In this document: positions 28,301 to 39,600 of the stretch, piece after piece | Layout of the letters: each line of letters opens with the position of its first letter | Position numbering within the stretch: position 1 is the stretch's first letter | Assembly: GCA_023634235.1 (NCBI GenBank) | Contig: JAMKCF010000009.1 | Span: 1,860,001 to 1,924,000 of the forward strand | Direction of reading: 5' to 3' | Source of the DNA: Pisaster brevispinus | Lineage: Eukaryota; Echinodermata; Asteroidea; Forcipulatida; Asteriidae | DNA: 64,000 nucleotides | Notes under the pieces: model-generated | The model's database searches: none | What the model saw: only the letters and a program-made list of their open reading frames with translations | Told to the model about the DNA's origin: nothing | Position numbers and translations under genes: made by a program

Positions 28301-31300
28301 TTTTACATACATTCTTCAACGAGTAAAGGTATTCCCATAGTTATAAGTTTCTGTCATAAGATATGCCTTTGAACGATAAAATGGATGATTTTTGGTGAAA
28401 TTACACACAGTGTATGCACTTTGGAGCCGGAAGTAGTGAAACTTTTAGCAGATGCGAGCACATTTGAAAAAATGACTATTATACCAACAGAATTAATGTG
28501 TACGCAACCCAGATCGAACAATACAATTCAAAGTAAATTTGTCAATGGACAGACTTCCTCTTGCCTTATTAAAGCAGTTTATTACAACTTCTTCCCTATT
28601 TTGTTTTCCTCTTTGGAAAGAATCTGAGCTGCCCTTTACCATTCGGAAATGTGTCCCTTCTACATCCCAATTAAGATGAGCACCAAGTTGCCATCTTTGT
28701 CACATTTATTTTTATGTCAGTGCAACAAGGTGGTATCTCTTAAAATAGCGTTAATATTTGAAGTGGGTTTAAAAATGTCAAAAGTCGTAACTCGATGAAA
28801 ACAACCAGAATATACACACAAATTCAATGGATACCGAAATACAACATTGGTGCATGGAGCATTTTCGCATGAGATGCGACTTTGTTGCAGAGTCGAGTGA
28901 CCACCTTGTTTCACTGACACAATATTACATTGCGCATGGACAAACTGACGCTGACAGTCATTTTACAAAAAGGTGTCCCCATCGCCTCTTCCAGCCTCCT
29001 TTTATTTATGAATCAAACAGAAAGAAAAACAAGATGGCCGTGCCACGATGAAGGTCGGATCAAAGGGCTTCTTACAGGAAACATGAGCTTCACTTGAGCA
29101 ATGGAAAGATGCAATTGAAAGATGACAAGTACTGATTGCCCTCTGAATGTATCACATCTGCAATTTATAGGCCTAGTGTTCTTCAGAACACCTGATCCAT
29201 CAAGTCCATCATGTAATGAGTTTTTAATCAAGAGTCTTTTATCGCATTAAATAAGCGCCGCTGTAAAATTATACAATTAAGATCGGACTTTACAATGAGG
29301 TGGGTATGCGAGTGCTCCGTTCAAAATGGACTATTAAATACATGAAGCAATTTCCATTGATTTACTACATGTATACACATAAATGAGGTACACACTTTGT
29401 GTCGAATAAAAGGCGCCATAATCCACACTGTGATACAGAGCGCAAAAGCAGTTTTGTTTTCAAACATTTGATATATTTGTACAAGATCAGGGACTTTTAC
29501 TCACTGACTATAAAGTGGTGCACATTACCTTGTGGGTTGTTGAGGGTGTCAAAGAAATGCATTTCAAATATTATTACTCTTCAAATGGCCGATAGCTATT
29601 GTACTGTATTGACATAAAGGAAAAAATATATTAAACCCCTTCACTGGAACGCTATTTTTAAGGACAACCGTTTTTCGAATGTTGAAACCCTGAATGCAAC
29701 TCTCATCAAATACTGCATTAATCCCAAGTCATTGAATTCAAACTATCATGGGAAAGCCATGATGACAATGCAAGTAGTACGACAATTCCATGGCAACGAG
29801 TACCCAGGTTTATTATGTACAATGTGTGTATTACATATGTGGAGTGCGAAGCCAATGGTGCCATACCAATTAAATTTCCACTGAACTTTGACCATGATGA
29901 AGCCCCTTTCTACCTCTCCCATGTAACGCATTACATTATCAGGCAGCATTTATCAGCGTTCAACCGAATAATGATGCTGCCCAGCCTATTAGGATTAGCC
30001 GACACTACATGTACTGCATTTCAGTAGTTCAATGTAGATATTTGATACAAAAGTACGCTTTTATAGATGTACCCTACTAGTAGAATCTGAATGATTTTAC
30101 TCAAAAATGCTTTACCAGTTTCATAAATGGTTTCCACTGAAATGTTGTTATTAATGGTACAGTATCCATCAGATTGTCCAGTACCCTATTTTCTTAAAAA
30201 CCTCTCATATTTACATTGTAAACGTTCTATTCCGGATCTACAACACTTGATAGAAGATAAATGGTCTTCCAAAAACTGAGTGAATGAGCACTTTCTTTAT
30301 AATAGCTGTACCATGCATACAAAAACATTTACTGTGCTTTAAAAAAAAGGGCATTACATGTACTGTACATGGGAGTTCATTGACCCTAAGAAGGAAGTTA
30401 CAGTGTTTGTTTATAATCGACTAATGCCCTTCCATTCAGTACATTTTTTTATATTTTTAAGGTGACATCACAGTCAAACACACAACAGGTGCCTCAATAC
30501 ATGTATGCCTTTTGAGTGGCAAAATCAGTGTACATGTACATGGAAATGAATTAACAAATGGGGAATGTCACTATTATTTTCAGCAAGAGGCCAGGAAGGG
30601 CAAGGGGCCAACGTTTGCGGTTTGCAATGCACTAGCTGGACAATTACATTTTGCAGTCCACAATTAAGTTTACATAAATGTTATTTTAAGCTTTACATGG
30701 TCGGTAAGACAGGAAGAAAGTTTGGAGGTGACTCTCTCTGAAGACTGATGGGTAGCACAGATAGACAGATCTTCACCACTGATCCACGTATCACAACAAC
30801 AAGGCTTTGACTGAGAGACTTACATTATATTTTTACATGCTGGTACATGTAGCATTACCACTAGAATTTCCTTCCTTCTTTTACTGAACGTAGCACTGCA
30901 CTGTTTGAGACTGTTTCATGCTGCCCTTACCTTGGCAAACTTTTACCCCAAAGTAAAGGTTTGGCTTAGCTATGATTTACTCATATTGCAGCAATTGGGA
31001 GCTGATCGACCTATGCCCCATCCACCTTGGTTTGAAAGTCAGGGCTCTATAGATATCCCCTCTCTTTAACTTATGCGCTGAATGCATCTTTGCAAACTAA
31101 TGATGATTTAAAAATAAGGACCTTTTCCGGTCTTCTGACGATGACTATAGCAGGCTAGTCAAAATGTTGAGACCAATTAAGAACTCACTCCGCAGCAGTG
31201 AAGTTAATAATAAGAAGTCCCCTCAAACCACTAAGCAAAAGTACATTTAGTAGTCCAGGCCAATTTCCTACCTCCCAGGTAGTATTTAATAAGCAGGACA

Positions 31301-34300
31301 GTTCTTTTCAGAACTAAGTAATCACCCAAATTCCAAAAATCTATTCCGCGGCAGTAGAATAAATAGCAAGACTAGTTCTCGAGTACAAATCTATACTGCA
31401 AAGTACAAATGCATGCAATGCCTCAAAACCCATACACCATTTCATTCCAGAGGGAAATTACTGAGAAACATGCAACCTACTCATTCTATTCACAAAAACT
31501 GAAACTATTTTGAAAGGACGCTCCACGAGCGAGCTGTAAATTTCACTGCGCACGAAACGTGCATAACGGTTGCACATGCAGACTCTTCACTGTTTGGTAT
31601 TATGCCCCCACCCAGAGCCCTTGCATGTATGACGTATCATAAGCCCAAACAGCGCCCTCACTGAGGTCAAAGAAAGCCATTGGCTGAGAGTTGTGCGCAG
31701 CGCATAAACGCATTTCAATTGTTTGGCCTCAGCGATGGCAGCCAATGCAAGGGGTCTATAGGATTCCAAGCTTCATACGCCTTTAAGGGAAGCAGGGGGA
31801 TTTCCGATTTCTCTTAATTGAGAATCCAGAACTTTGGGAAAACCATATGAACATTTAAAGTAAAAGCCTCAACTGTGAGCAGATTTCTGCAAACTTGTTT
31901 TCAAATTTCTCCCGAGACAGTCTACCTCTGCATGATTCCCAGGGTAGTACCTTACATGTACAAATCTTTTTTACTATTCAGAAAGGTGTCTCTGTTCATA
32001 CATCATTAATCACAATGTGTCAATAGCTAGTACCCAACTTTATGATTTATAGTAGGCCTACCAGTAAAAAATACTGTTATTTATTTATTTTGTTTATCTC
32101 ATTCGAGGCATTTTACCCTCCATCATTTGCTTGAGGAAATCCTTACCTGAAAATGCCAGGCTCTGTTTAAAGCTATTTAATGTAAACATCATGTACAGTG
32201 CACGCGTGTTTCATAAAAAAACAAACTATTTTGTTCGTTTCAAACAAGAACGCTTGATACTATTACAAACAGGTTGGTTCTATTGTGTTTGTTTGTTGTA
32301 GAGGATGAGAATGAATTTGGGCTTCCGAAAATCAAAAGCATCACACAGTAGCCCCTTTAATTCAAAATAAATCACTACTTTATTTTGAACAAATAACTCA
32401 AAACTTGCTGTAACTCTCATATAAAGCGTGGCTTGATTTATTTACTATGAACATGTACATGTAGTTGAAAAGGTGTGCCTTTTCGGTCATAACAACAAAA
32501 TTTGAGTAATAAATAGAGTGCTCACTAACCAAACCAATATGGGAAACCAATATGGGAAACAATCGATCATCGATGAGTACTTAGGAATCACCTGTTCGTG
32601 TTATCAAACACCTGCACTTGACTTCTTCAAAGCCTACATGTGTACTCTAGATGCAACATCATTATTGACTGAGTTGCATAAGCCATGCAAACCATCGTCC
32701 AAAATAATCTGAATAATTGAATAATTATGTGAATCCGTGTCTTTGCCCTGAAGTTGCCTGGCGGTAACAATCTCAAAGGAGAAAACATTTCAGTTAGTTT
32801 GCTCAATCATTAACACAAACCAAATATTTAGCTTTTTTTCCCCCTTTTTTTTAACACTCACAAATTGGACAGGTGGACTCTTTGAAATGACTGAGTCCAG
32901 GTCTTGAATTTCATCTTTGAGAGGGCAAGGCCATTTTCATTTTGCAAAGGGCACTTCCATTGGAAAATCTTAAAAGTCTATGGGAAAGTTTTGAAGGGGC
33001 ACCAAGGCCAAGACATGGGGCAACAGAGGCCATGGCTTCCATGGCCCCCCCCCCCCCCCCCCCCCGTGTAATTCCAGGCCTGGAGGTCCACCAGGCGTAT
33101 TATTTTTTCATTGGATGTCATGTTTCACTGCAGATGACTTATGGCGCAGTTTGGTTCGTAACCACTGTCTTTTATTTTTTGTTTTGTGATTATTGTGTTG
33201 TGTGGGTCCTACATGACATGCATGAAGGCCTTGGAATGAACACTGGGCATGTACATGTGTATGGGAAGAGTGCAAACTTTCTGACCACCATCAGTAGAAG
33301 ACAACAATGCATCGCAGGTACATTTGTACTATGTACATAGTTCAATTACTCACCTGAGCATTCAATGGGTGTAGTCCAACACCTTCACCCTAGCTTCCTT
33401 TTTACAGGACTACAGGTGTAGGCCTATGCTTTTATTACATCGATGGAACATAATACAACCTTGTTTGCCGGAGAGGCGACGATTTATTCTAATTCTCTCA
33501 CTCAAGCCGAAGCTCTATTCATCATGGGCGCTAGGTGTTTGTCATTAGTAGTATTTTATCTTCTGACTTTTAGAATTTCTGTTTTGTCAAACTTGTCAAC
33601 TATTTAACTTTGAAAGAGCGTACAAGTCAACTAAACTATTGAGTTTTGAAACCTACAGTAATTTATATTTTTTCCTTCTTGTTTTATTGAGGTTGTAACA
33701 GGTGCCGTAGTATGTCTTTACAATTGTTCACTTCTTCCAAGCAATTTGATGCAGATATTTTTTTTTATTTTTTATCCCCAATGCAATTATTACATACTAT
33801 TAAATTAAGATTGCTATTATTGGACTGCTTGGTACTGTACAAGCAAAGCATTTAAAGCAAAGAAAAGCAATATAGAGTAGAAATTTTAAATTATAATTAA
33901 CCCTTAACTCTGTCTTGGTAACACTTTCCAGTAAGTTGACCAACCATAGTGTTACATGTAACTGCAGAGGTTGTGTATGGGAGTATCTATAATAAGTGTG
34001 TACTATAATGTGCTTTCAAAGTGCCTAGCAATGTTATTGAAATAAGCATGCTTGTGATCCCTCACAAACTGTAAACTGTTTTTTGTTGTTTTCACACAAA
34101 CATGACTACAAATTTTGAAATTTGTACAGGATGATTTGATAGTGTGATTTTGTTTTCGTAATAAAAAAAAGTGTGTGAAAATGAACGTTTTTCTGAAAAC
34201 CAATGCTGTTATTTTAAAACCAATGGGGATATCCCTTTAAACTGCACTTTAAAAACACAAATGGGGAAATCTCTCAGAAACTTGATTCTTATCCTCTTTA

Positions 34301-35999
34301 AGGAGGGCATATTATATTATAAATACCACCACAGTGAAACAATTATCTTGACAAGGTCAAAAGCATGTTTCAGTTTCAGAATACAGGAAAATGCAGACAT
34401 GTACAACAGCATGTAGCCCTAACGTTTCACTGACACAATACATCCTGAAAAGTGAAAACCAGCATGTAGCCCTTAACGTTTCACTGACACACAATACATC
34501 CTGAAAAGTGAAAACCAGCCGTAAGACTACCCTGTCACAAATTTGTGAGCAGCGTTTATTTATTAATTGGTACAAAAGTACAAAACAGGCCAGTCAATTT
34601 CCAACAGGTGTAAGACTGAGCAGTGGCTTAAACAGTAAGATTTCAATGGGGGTGGGGGGGGGGGGCAAAGACATAACTTGGGGAGCTATAATTAATGTAT
34701 CAAACAAATTTTGATTATTATTTAATATTATCTCATTTCGTGGCAAGAGGCGGGGCAATGGTTCCGAGCAAGGGAAAGGGATCACCCCCCCAGTTAAGCC
34801 ACCTTGTGAAACAATTTTCACAAAACTTCCATGGAGGAGAAATATAAACCTTGCAATCATTTTGTTTATAATTTTAAAGGAACTGTGGGTCAATATTTAT
34901 GTATGAAAATGTATTACATGTAATACATTTTCAGCTTTCTCCTTGGTTCAACCTATGCAATTCAAGGTTTTTAATTGTTTATATCTTTGTAATTGTTATC
35001 CTTTTTCCCTGTGTATATTGAGTGTCTGTACCTTTTAGAAATATTTTTATCGGCAGACTAAACCTTTAGATTATAGGAAAATTCACATTTTCCTCCTCAG
35101 TCTAGCCTTGTCCATATCTATTTTGGATCTCTTTTGTATCTCTTTTGTGTGTAAATTTTTATTGAACTTGTGGAGAGAAATAAAATAATAATAAAATAAT
35201 AATTATTTAGGCCAACTTTTTGTACATTTTATTTTACAATAGCACCACTCTGTTTAGAGTTTGTACTTTTGCATTCATTCTTTACATATTACTTCTTACT
35301 CTTATGACTGTAAATTTGCAAGAAGGAAATAGAAAATTGATACAGACTTAAAGGCAGTGTGTACTTTTGGTAATTACTCCAAAAATTAATGAATATCAAA
35401 CTTACTTGGTAAGAGGCACTGCGGCTATTGATAATGTATAACATTTTGAGAAAAGATGTTTTATTATTGTATATATCGACATAGGATTGAAACAAACAAT
35501 CAAAGGGCTCCAAAACCAAAGGTACACTTTGCCTTACAAGTCTATTCATTATTATATTTCAGATGGTTAGCAAACAACTACAGTAATTTGTAAATAGAAA
35601 CAAAAAGTTTACTTTTTATAAAACTTTCACAATTCAATTTTCCAATGAAAAAAAGACACTAGTCACTCAACTTAACTGTAACTGAGTAGCATAGTAATAG
35701 TATGGCTGAGTAACCATGGAGGTAGAAGCAGTAACACTAGTAAAAAACAGTAACACTTACCGTTAATAAATAAGCAACAACTTGTACAAGGATGGAATAA
35801 GGATGTGGTTTTAAAATGGCGGAATATTTATGTTGTGTATTTATGTGACTTCCCTAGCAAGTTTGATTACTACTTGTTATCTTTTGTTATATTAACATAC
35901 CTCTTCCCATTTGATGAACTTGTTGCCTTTAGTCATCCATTCTGGCACTACAACATCTTCTAACTTGAACACCCGCTTGTGTGTTTTAGCTCCAGCCAT
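7172..35999 (-). CDS. PLCB1: Phospholipase C-beta, PLCB1/2/3 class (5' part, 4 exons)
   Basis: Exons 35901-35999, 26242-26319, 12732-12800 and 7172-7312, all with phase-0 introns and clean AG/GT borders, encode 129 residues beginning MAGAKTHKRVFK. The order of conserved blocks ('GNKFIKWEE', 'VTLRVDEHGHFLYWK', 'SLRDARFGKYANVPK', 'TIVYGPDMVNNSTLNF') is that of the PLCB N-terminal PH domain. The MAGA start and the WEE/YWK context match PLCB1/PLCB3 rather than PLCB4. The next expected block (the 'EWTNEVF' equivalent and the EF hands) was not found between 1 and 7171, so the gene continues past the left edge. Introns are 9.6, 13.4 and 5.4 kb. The enzyme is expected to be a Gq-activated PIP2 hydrolase at the plasma membrane; the catalytic part is not in the window. 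The subclass symbol is tentative: one pre-duplication PLCB1/2/3 gene is likely in an invertebrate. Confidence 0.92.
8150..8330. repeat. Diverged dispersed repeat, pair with 24785
   Basis: 'gtgctatgatttgtttcat' and 'tacaaagagggacagg' parallel the 24785-25000 copy. Confidence 0.5.
8370..8650. repeat. Dispersed repeat, pair with 55280
   Basis: 'gttccagcataccatggc' and 'ggtttcattgtgacagcgat' recur at 55280-55455. Confidence 0.55.
8890..9030. repeat. Dispersed repeat, pair with 26840
   Basis: 'tctgtcaaatcacccggatc' followed by 'ccttttgtcaaa' is shared with 26840-26960. Confidence 0.55.
10155..10300 (+). mobile_element. Fragment similar to the 19858 SINE 3' part
   Basis: 'ctgattgcatgggc' and 'agagttttcc' followed by 'aacagaacatttctac' parallel the 3' half of the 19858 element. 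It is diverged, so the call is tentative. Confidence 0.35.
11907..11965. repeat. 13-bp C-rich minisatellite
   Basis: About four copies of 'ctactcccacccc'. The run of C4-5 blocks could form an i-motif, or a G-quadruplex on the other strand. It explains the overlapping Pro/Thr-rich open frames here. Confidence 0.85.
12732..12800 (-). CDS. PLCB1: PLCB1-like exon 3 (PH domain)
   Basis: Twenty-three codons, acceptor CTTCAG, donor GTACGT, phase 0 on both sides. It encodes 'LELTSLRDARFGKYANVPK', equivalent to the 'S..(K/R)D.R.GR.A..PKD' block of PLCB proteins. Confidence 0.9.
14284..14590 (-). mobile_element. tRNA-derived SINE, second tail subfamily
   Basis: Same head as the 4956 copy (reverse complement 'ctctgctgatcagaaacacc'), but the 3' part ends in a 'cttatgaggcatccttgg' block instead of the 'gcgctatataag' tail. 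It is nearly identical in layout to 56683-56998. Confidence 0.75.
16516..16915 (+). mobile_element. tRNA-derived SINE copy
   Basis: The head 'ctctggtgtttatgataagc' and the B-box derivative 'gggtttgagtcctgg' are decayed; the body keeps 'ggggttcgccccggtg' and 'acatggtgctatgtaaa'. The tail has diverged. Confidence 0.75.
17422..17818. mobile_element. TTAA-flanked MITE (TTAAAGG family)
   Basis: The left end 'ttaaagggaaggtatacttt' and right end 'aaagcatactctgcctttaa' are inverted. The 397-bp interior has no coding capacity. Related ends lie at 22786-22822 and 35348-35537. Confidence 0.75.
18451..19345. mobile_element. Non-autonomous TIR transposon with TATAAACCGC subrepeats
   Basis: TIRs start TACCGTAATTTTCGGATTAT at the left and are mirrored at the right (895 bp); TA dinucleotides flank both ends. 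Both ends carry reiterated '(G)CGTATAAACCGC' blocks. No transposase is encoded. The TA target site fits a Tc1/mariner-type or similar mobiliser, but the superfamily is not established. Confidence 0.75.
19858..20075 (+). mobile_element. Probable tRNA-derived SINE, third family
   Basis: A-box-like 'ggttggctcagcgattt' and the B box GGTTCGAATCC (about 19911) are followed by 'gattgcatgcgttttccc'. A piece of similar 3' sequence occurs near 10190. Confidence 0.5.
20354..21230. mobile_element. TIR element with AAAGCCCTTTTCACA ends and an ORF remnant
   Basis: Left 'aaagcccttttcacagg' and right 'cgtgtgaaaagggcttt' are inverted; the 877-bp body repeats 'ccttgcgaaa' in both orientations. A plus-strand frame at 20604-20984 contains a start 'MADSDAILCLFF' followed by an Arg/Lys-rich segment, reminiscent of the N-terminus of Harbinger-type transposases. 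That resemblance is weak and no catalytic residues are visible. Confidence 0.65.
22139..22306. repeat. GACTCG array, left
   Basis: Degenerate iterations of GACTCG/GACTCGAGTC over about 165 bp, partly palindromic. It flanks, with 23189-23331, a segment of about 880 bp. Confidence 0.8.
22786..22822. mobile_element. Single right end of a TTAAAGG MITE
   Basis: 'acaattaccaaaggtgtcc' followed by 'agtgtctttaa' is the terminus of the same family. The matching left end was not found nearby. Confidence 0.5.
22841..23043. repeat. Hairpin element with 72-bp arms
   Basis: Arms 22841-22912 and 22971-23043 are near-perfect inverted repeats ('actgatttatttatttcag' and its complement) around a 58-bp loop. 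It is nested in the 21935 element. Confidence 0.85.
23189..23331. repeat. GACTCG array, right
   Basis: Four blocks of 'gactcggactcggac' separated by 'caagtgactcgt'-type spacers. It reads as Asp-Ser or Glu-Ser repeats on either strand, which explains the open frames here. Confidence 0.85.
24785..25000. repeat. Diverged dispersed repeat, pair with 8150
   Basis: 'catgctatgcttcatttctc' and 'tacaaaagggacagacgg' parallel the 8150-8330 copy, as does the 'ccaaactggctgatggc' block. Confidence 0.5.
26242..26319 (-). CDS. PLCB1: PLCB1-like exon 2 (PH domain)
   Basis: Twenty-six codons, acceptor TTACAG, donor GTAAGT, phase 0 on both sides. It contains 'VTLRVDEHGHFLYWKN', the second and third PH strands, matching the LRVDPNGFFLYW block of vertebrate PLCB3. 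Confidence 0.92.
26840..26960. repeat. Dispersed repeat, pair with 8890
   Basis: 'tctgtcaaaccaccgggatc' followed by 'ccttttgccaaa' is shared with 8890-9030. Confidence 0.55.
28113..28291 (+). repeat. Dispersed GGCCTCGAAAT-type repeat, copy 1
   Basis: 'aggcctcgaaataaccc' to 'agttcaagacctgaatt', with 'agaagtgccctttacc' inside. An inverted relative lies at 32897-33085. Confidence 0.55.
32897..33085 (-). repeat. Dispersed GGCCTCGAAAT-type repeat, copy 2 (inverted)
   Basis: 'aggtcttgaatttcatc', 'aaagggcacttcc' and 'ttccaggcctgg' mirror the 28113 copy. A 21-nt C run is embedded. Confidence 0.55.
34411..34519. repeat. Two-copy tandem duplication of about 56 bp
   Basis: 'gcatgtagccctaacg' through 'aagtgaaaaccagc' is repeated once with a few differences. 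Confidence 0.85.
34904..34933. repeat. Perfect 30-bp palindrome
   Basis: The left half 'tgaaaatgtattaca' is followed without spacer by its exact reverse complement. The centre is TACATGTA. Confidence 0.9.
35348..35537. mobile_element. Short TTAA-type MITE of the same family
   Basis: It starts 'ttaaaggcagtgtgtacttt' and ends 'aaaggtacactttgcctta', an inverted match. At 190 bp it is an internally deleted relative of 17422-17818. Confidence 0.75.
35901..35999 (-). CDS. PLCB1: PLCB1-like exon 1 (start codon)
   Basis: Thirty-three codons from ATG at 35999-35997 to WEE, then donor GTATGT. The start is chosen because it gives the family-typical MAGA beginning and a good context (A at -3, G at +4). 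It encodes the first strand of the PH domain ('NKFIKWEE'). Confidence 0.92.
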
Positions 36000-36470
36000 A
36001 CTGCCGTCCCGGGTTAGTACAGTGAGTACAACCACTCACTGGGAATCCGGAAGTATTGCAAACACCACCGCAAAAATTCACCACAATGTCATTTATCCAC
36101 GTCAAAATAAAAACAGTAGACTAGATAATCCAGAAAAGCGTCCCTCGTCTCTTTTCCCTGTCTTGTAGAGGCTGAAATGAATGTGGGTTTTCTTTCTTAG
36201 TTCTTGATTACGTGAAGACGGTACGCAATGTTGTCCTTAGCCTTTAATCCTACCGTGTGTGGTGCAACTGTGCATTCGGTATCACTCAGGTGGTTGTCTT
36301 TGGGAATCATACCGTGGAACGACGACAACCCACGGCGCAGCACGCAGGTGTGTCCCCGCTTGCGACCCAGTGCCAGCCAGCCAAGACTGACGAGGTGTAA
36401 CTTTACGTCTTACGTTGCAAGTTTCCTGAGACAGTTCAGTTATTTTATGAATTTCATCAACACATGACTA
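36000..36470 (-). promoter_or_regulatory. 5' flank/UTR and likely promoter of the PLCB1-like gene
   Basis: This is the most CpG- and GC-rich stretch near any start codon in the window (e.g. 'cacggcgcagcacgcagg' around 36330). It lies directly upstream of the minus-strand ATG and holds no repeat that I recognise. I see no clear TATA box; a CpG-type promoter is inferred, not shown. Confidence 0.4.
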
Positions 36471-37493
36471 TGACTCTTTCACGGTGGCCAATATAAATGT
36501 AGAGCAAGTAACTTGTAGTAGGTGTTGAATTTGTAGCTTTTTGATTATTTGGGCCACTACACCGTCGGCCGTGTACGTCTTTTTGCTAGATCTATCGATC
36601 ATGCACACGGTGCACGAACCGCACACTCCGTTAAGTCAGCTAGTCTTGCGCTCAAAACCTTCATGCTTGTTTTCCCACCAAGCCATTTGACAACAGAGGG
36701 GGCTATATACACTTTCTGTGGATCAAAAGTTGGGGCGGACCACAGAGATGGGGGGGGGGGGGGAGGTTATGGTTAAAATGTGGTCGAATTTCATAAAGAT
36801 GAGATCAATAGCGATAGTCACTCCAGCGCAGTATTACCAATTACGTCTTGATATACTTTTGCATTCTTGTTAAACAAAGGTTCAACAAAAATATGTAATA
36901 AAGGAATGTGGACAAAGAGGTCTGCCAAATTTATGTGTTAAAAACACAATGGAAATTTTTCATGATTTGGCAACTGCACAGTTTTACCCCAACAAAAATA
37001 AAAGTTTCTCTCAATATCGACAGCAATCTTTTTCGGACCGACTTATATACCAGTCCCAACTGAGATGTAAGCTTTCAGCTCAAATGTCATTAAAATACCA
37101 GAACTCAAATTATGGTGGTTAAATTGAGTTTTGTCATGAGGCTTTGCACATATTACATCTTTGGGTCATTATGGTTGCAGCAATCAAAATAAGTAATGGT
37201 GATTGGCACTTGCAGCAGGGTCTGGCAACTGCTGCTTCCAAGACTGGCACTCTACTTGAGTCTATTAGGTACTAGAAAAGCTTTCAGATTAAAACATTAT
37301 TATTCATTCCAAAATCTAGCAATACTGTACTTTTTTTTTAGCTGGAGGTGAAAAATGTAATCTCAGGATGTTGTAATCTGGTTTAAGATGTGAATGGTTG
37401 AATGTGTTTGATCAGGTTTTGTTTGTATCAGCGGTAATCTTTTATTGCTTAAGTGCCTTAATAGATGCTAATTTTGCATCGGGGATAAAGAAT

Positions 37494-37665
37494 ATTAATT
37501 TTGGTTTAAACCTTACACCGATGTGTGTTACCACTTTATACTCGGTACTTTCCCGAGTTCTGTGAAAAAAAGTAACATGCCTGTGATTTTTTTCACAGAA
37601 CTCGGGGAAAGTACTGAGTATACAGTGCTTACACACATCGGTGTAGGGTAAAAAACCAAAATTAA
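37494..37665. repeat. Long foldback made of two inverted SINE tails
   Basis: Two arms of about 80 bp (37494-37573 and 37586-37665) are near-perfect reverse complements with a spacer of about 12 bp. Each arm carries the 'agtactgagtatacagtg' tail and 'acacacatcggtgta' of the 55965 SINE family. Confidence 0.85.
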
Positions 37666-39409
37666 CATGTTAGTGCCCTCAAACAAAGAAAAAATACGGC
37701 CTCAGGACCCCCCTCCCCACTGGAAACCAATGATGTGGTAATTTGCTTACAGTTTAGTCATGGGCTAAACAATTTCCATTTTTCATGACAGGGTCTAAAC
37801 AATCATTCACCTAAACCCTTATTTACTCCAATGTACAGCATAAATTGCATTGTGTATTGTTGTGGTAGAACACCAAAGAAAGAATGAAAATCTGATCAAA
37901 AAGAACAAACTAATTTTCTTTGGAATTTTTAAAGATTAGCCTTAAAGGTACATAAAAAGGACATAAATAAGCGTGAACCATGAGATTAAGTTGGTCAAAA
38001 TGTGCACTTTATTAACCCAACAGTATTGGTACACACACCTCGTATGTATAATATACTCATTAATTTGGGCAAAATCACAATTACATAGAGACGGCCGGTC
38101 ACTATAGTACTTTTTATTTGCCATGAAATGTTTATACTCTATACATACAGACCTATCAAATGCAGTGCATAAATGCCTTCATCAAATCTCATGACAATAT
38201 CCCCACATACAATAAGTATAATGAGATATTACAACTTGAAATTTTAGTTCTGAAGAAAACACTAAAATTTGTATCAACTCTCAGATTTGTGTAGTGTTGT
38301 TGATGTTTGAAGGAAGAAACTAAATGCTATTGCTTAGTATTGATTTCATTTGTACAAATTTTAATTTGCAATTTAAAATACAAACATACTGATACAAGAA
38401 AGGCTGTCAACCTGACTTCTTGTACTGCATCCAACTGTAAACAAAACAGAATCATTGGAGCATTTGTAAATTAACACAACCACTTCATGCTCAGATTTCT
38501 ACGGCCTTGTGCGGTTTAAAATCATGGTTTTCCTTGATTCTATTTCAAAATAAACAAGTGAAGTTCCTGAACCTTTAACACATTGTTCTCTGATGGGACA
38601 TTTTGTTTAATCTATCCCTGTTTAGAATACAGCGCAGCTTGAGTGAATAACTGCCCATCCAAAAGCAAAAAACTTGAAGTTTACATCCAACGTAAGGAAG
38701 CACAGTTAAATTACACTTTAAATGACACGAGTGGGAAAACTATAGCCACAAAAAACACACCCCCCCCCCCACGTAAATGGACATAAAATGAAGTATGTAA
38801 CTATTCTTCACTCTTTCCTCCTCAACAGTAATGAAACTTTATCATTGCGGAGCCATCTTGTATTTATTATATTCAAATCAATGAGATCAAACCAAGGCTG
38901 GAAGGACAAAAGTAATTCGATAGAATGAGAATCAGTGTTCATTATTGGTAATGCACATGGGGAACCAGACAATGATGGTCTAGGCATGAGCAATGGTTGT
39001 GTACAGCGTGGAGGAAGAGTTCTACTAGGACCAGTCTCAAGTGTACCATGCTCTTACTGATAATTGCTCCATAATAACACAGACTCATACTCTATGCAAA
39101 TGTGTAGCAAACTGTGACTTAAACAAGTTTGATGTCTTTGATGTATTTGATGTCTTCAATCACCACATATTCAAGACATCACAGTTCGTAAGACATTTAC
39201 ACAAAGTTCATGCCTTAACAGTATTCTCATGCTTACTTCTTTAATAACTGTTATCCTTTAAGAGTTGCTAGTGTCTATGGTAAAAGAGTTTAAGAAGAAT
39301 CATAGCCCTAATTGTTTATTCAGAGAAATGTATGCACTGTATGTCCACCAAAGGTTCATAGTCGGCAACTTAGTACAACAATAAGTACCGCCAAGAACTG
39401 AAGAGACCT

Positions 39410-39600
39410 GGGTCCAATTTCATAGAGCTGCTTAAGCACAAAAAGTAGCCAAGTACATCAAAAATTATTATGCTTACCAGAATAAGGTAACCAGCCAATA
39501 TAGCACGTCACATGTAAAAATTGTGACTGGTATCCTGCTTACTCCTGCAGAAATGTTTAAGAACTATTTTCTGCTAAAGCAGATCTATAAAATTGGGCCC
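39410..39600. mobile_element. GGGCCCAA-ended MITE
   Basis: TIRs 'gggtccaatttcatagagc' and 'agatctataaaattgggccc' bound a 191-bp non-coding element. Other copies or pieces: 1-62, 4825-4860, 39973-40095, 49721-49896 and 54426-54480. Confidence 0.8.

Larger units (their letters stand above)
26320..35900 (-). other. Intron 1 of the PLCB1-like gene
   Basis: This 9.6-kb intron holds dispersed repeats at 26840-26960, 28113-28291 and 32897-33085, a two-copy tandem duplication (34411-34519), a perfect palindrome (34904-34933) and a TTAA MITE (35348-35537). The stretch 28.7-32.8 kb shows no element that I recognise. Confidence 0.55.
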
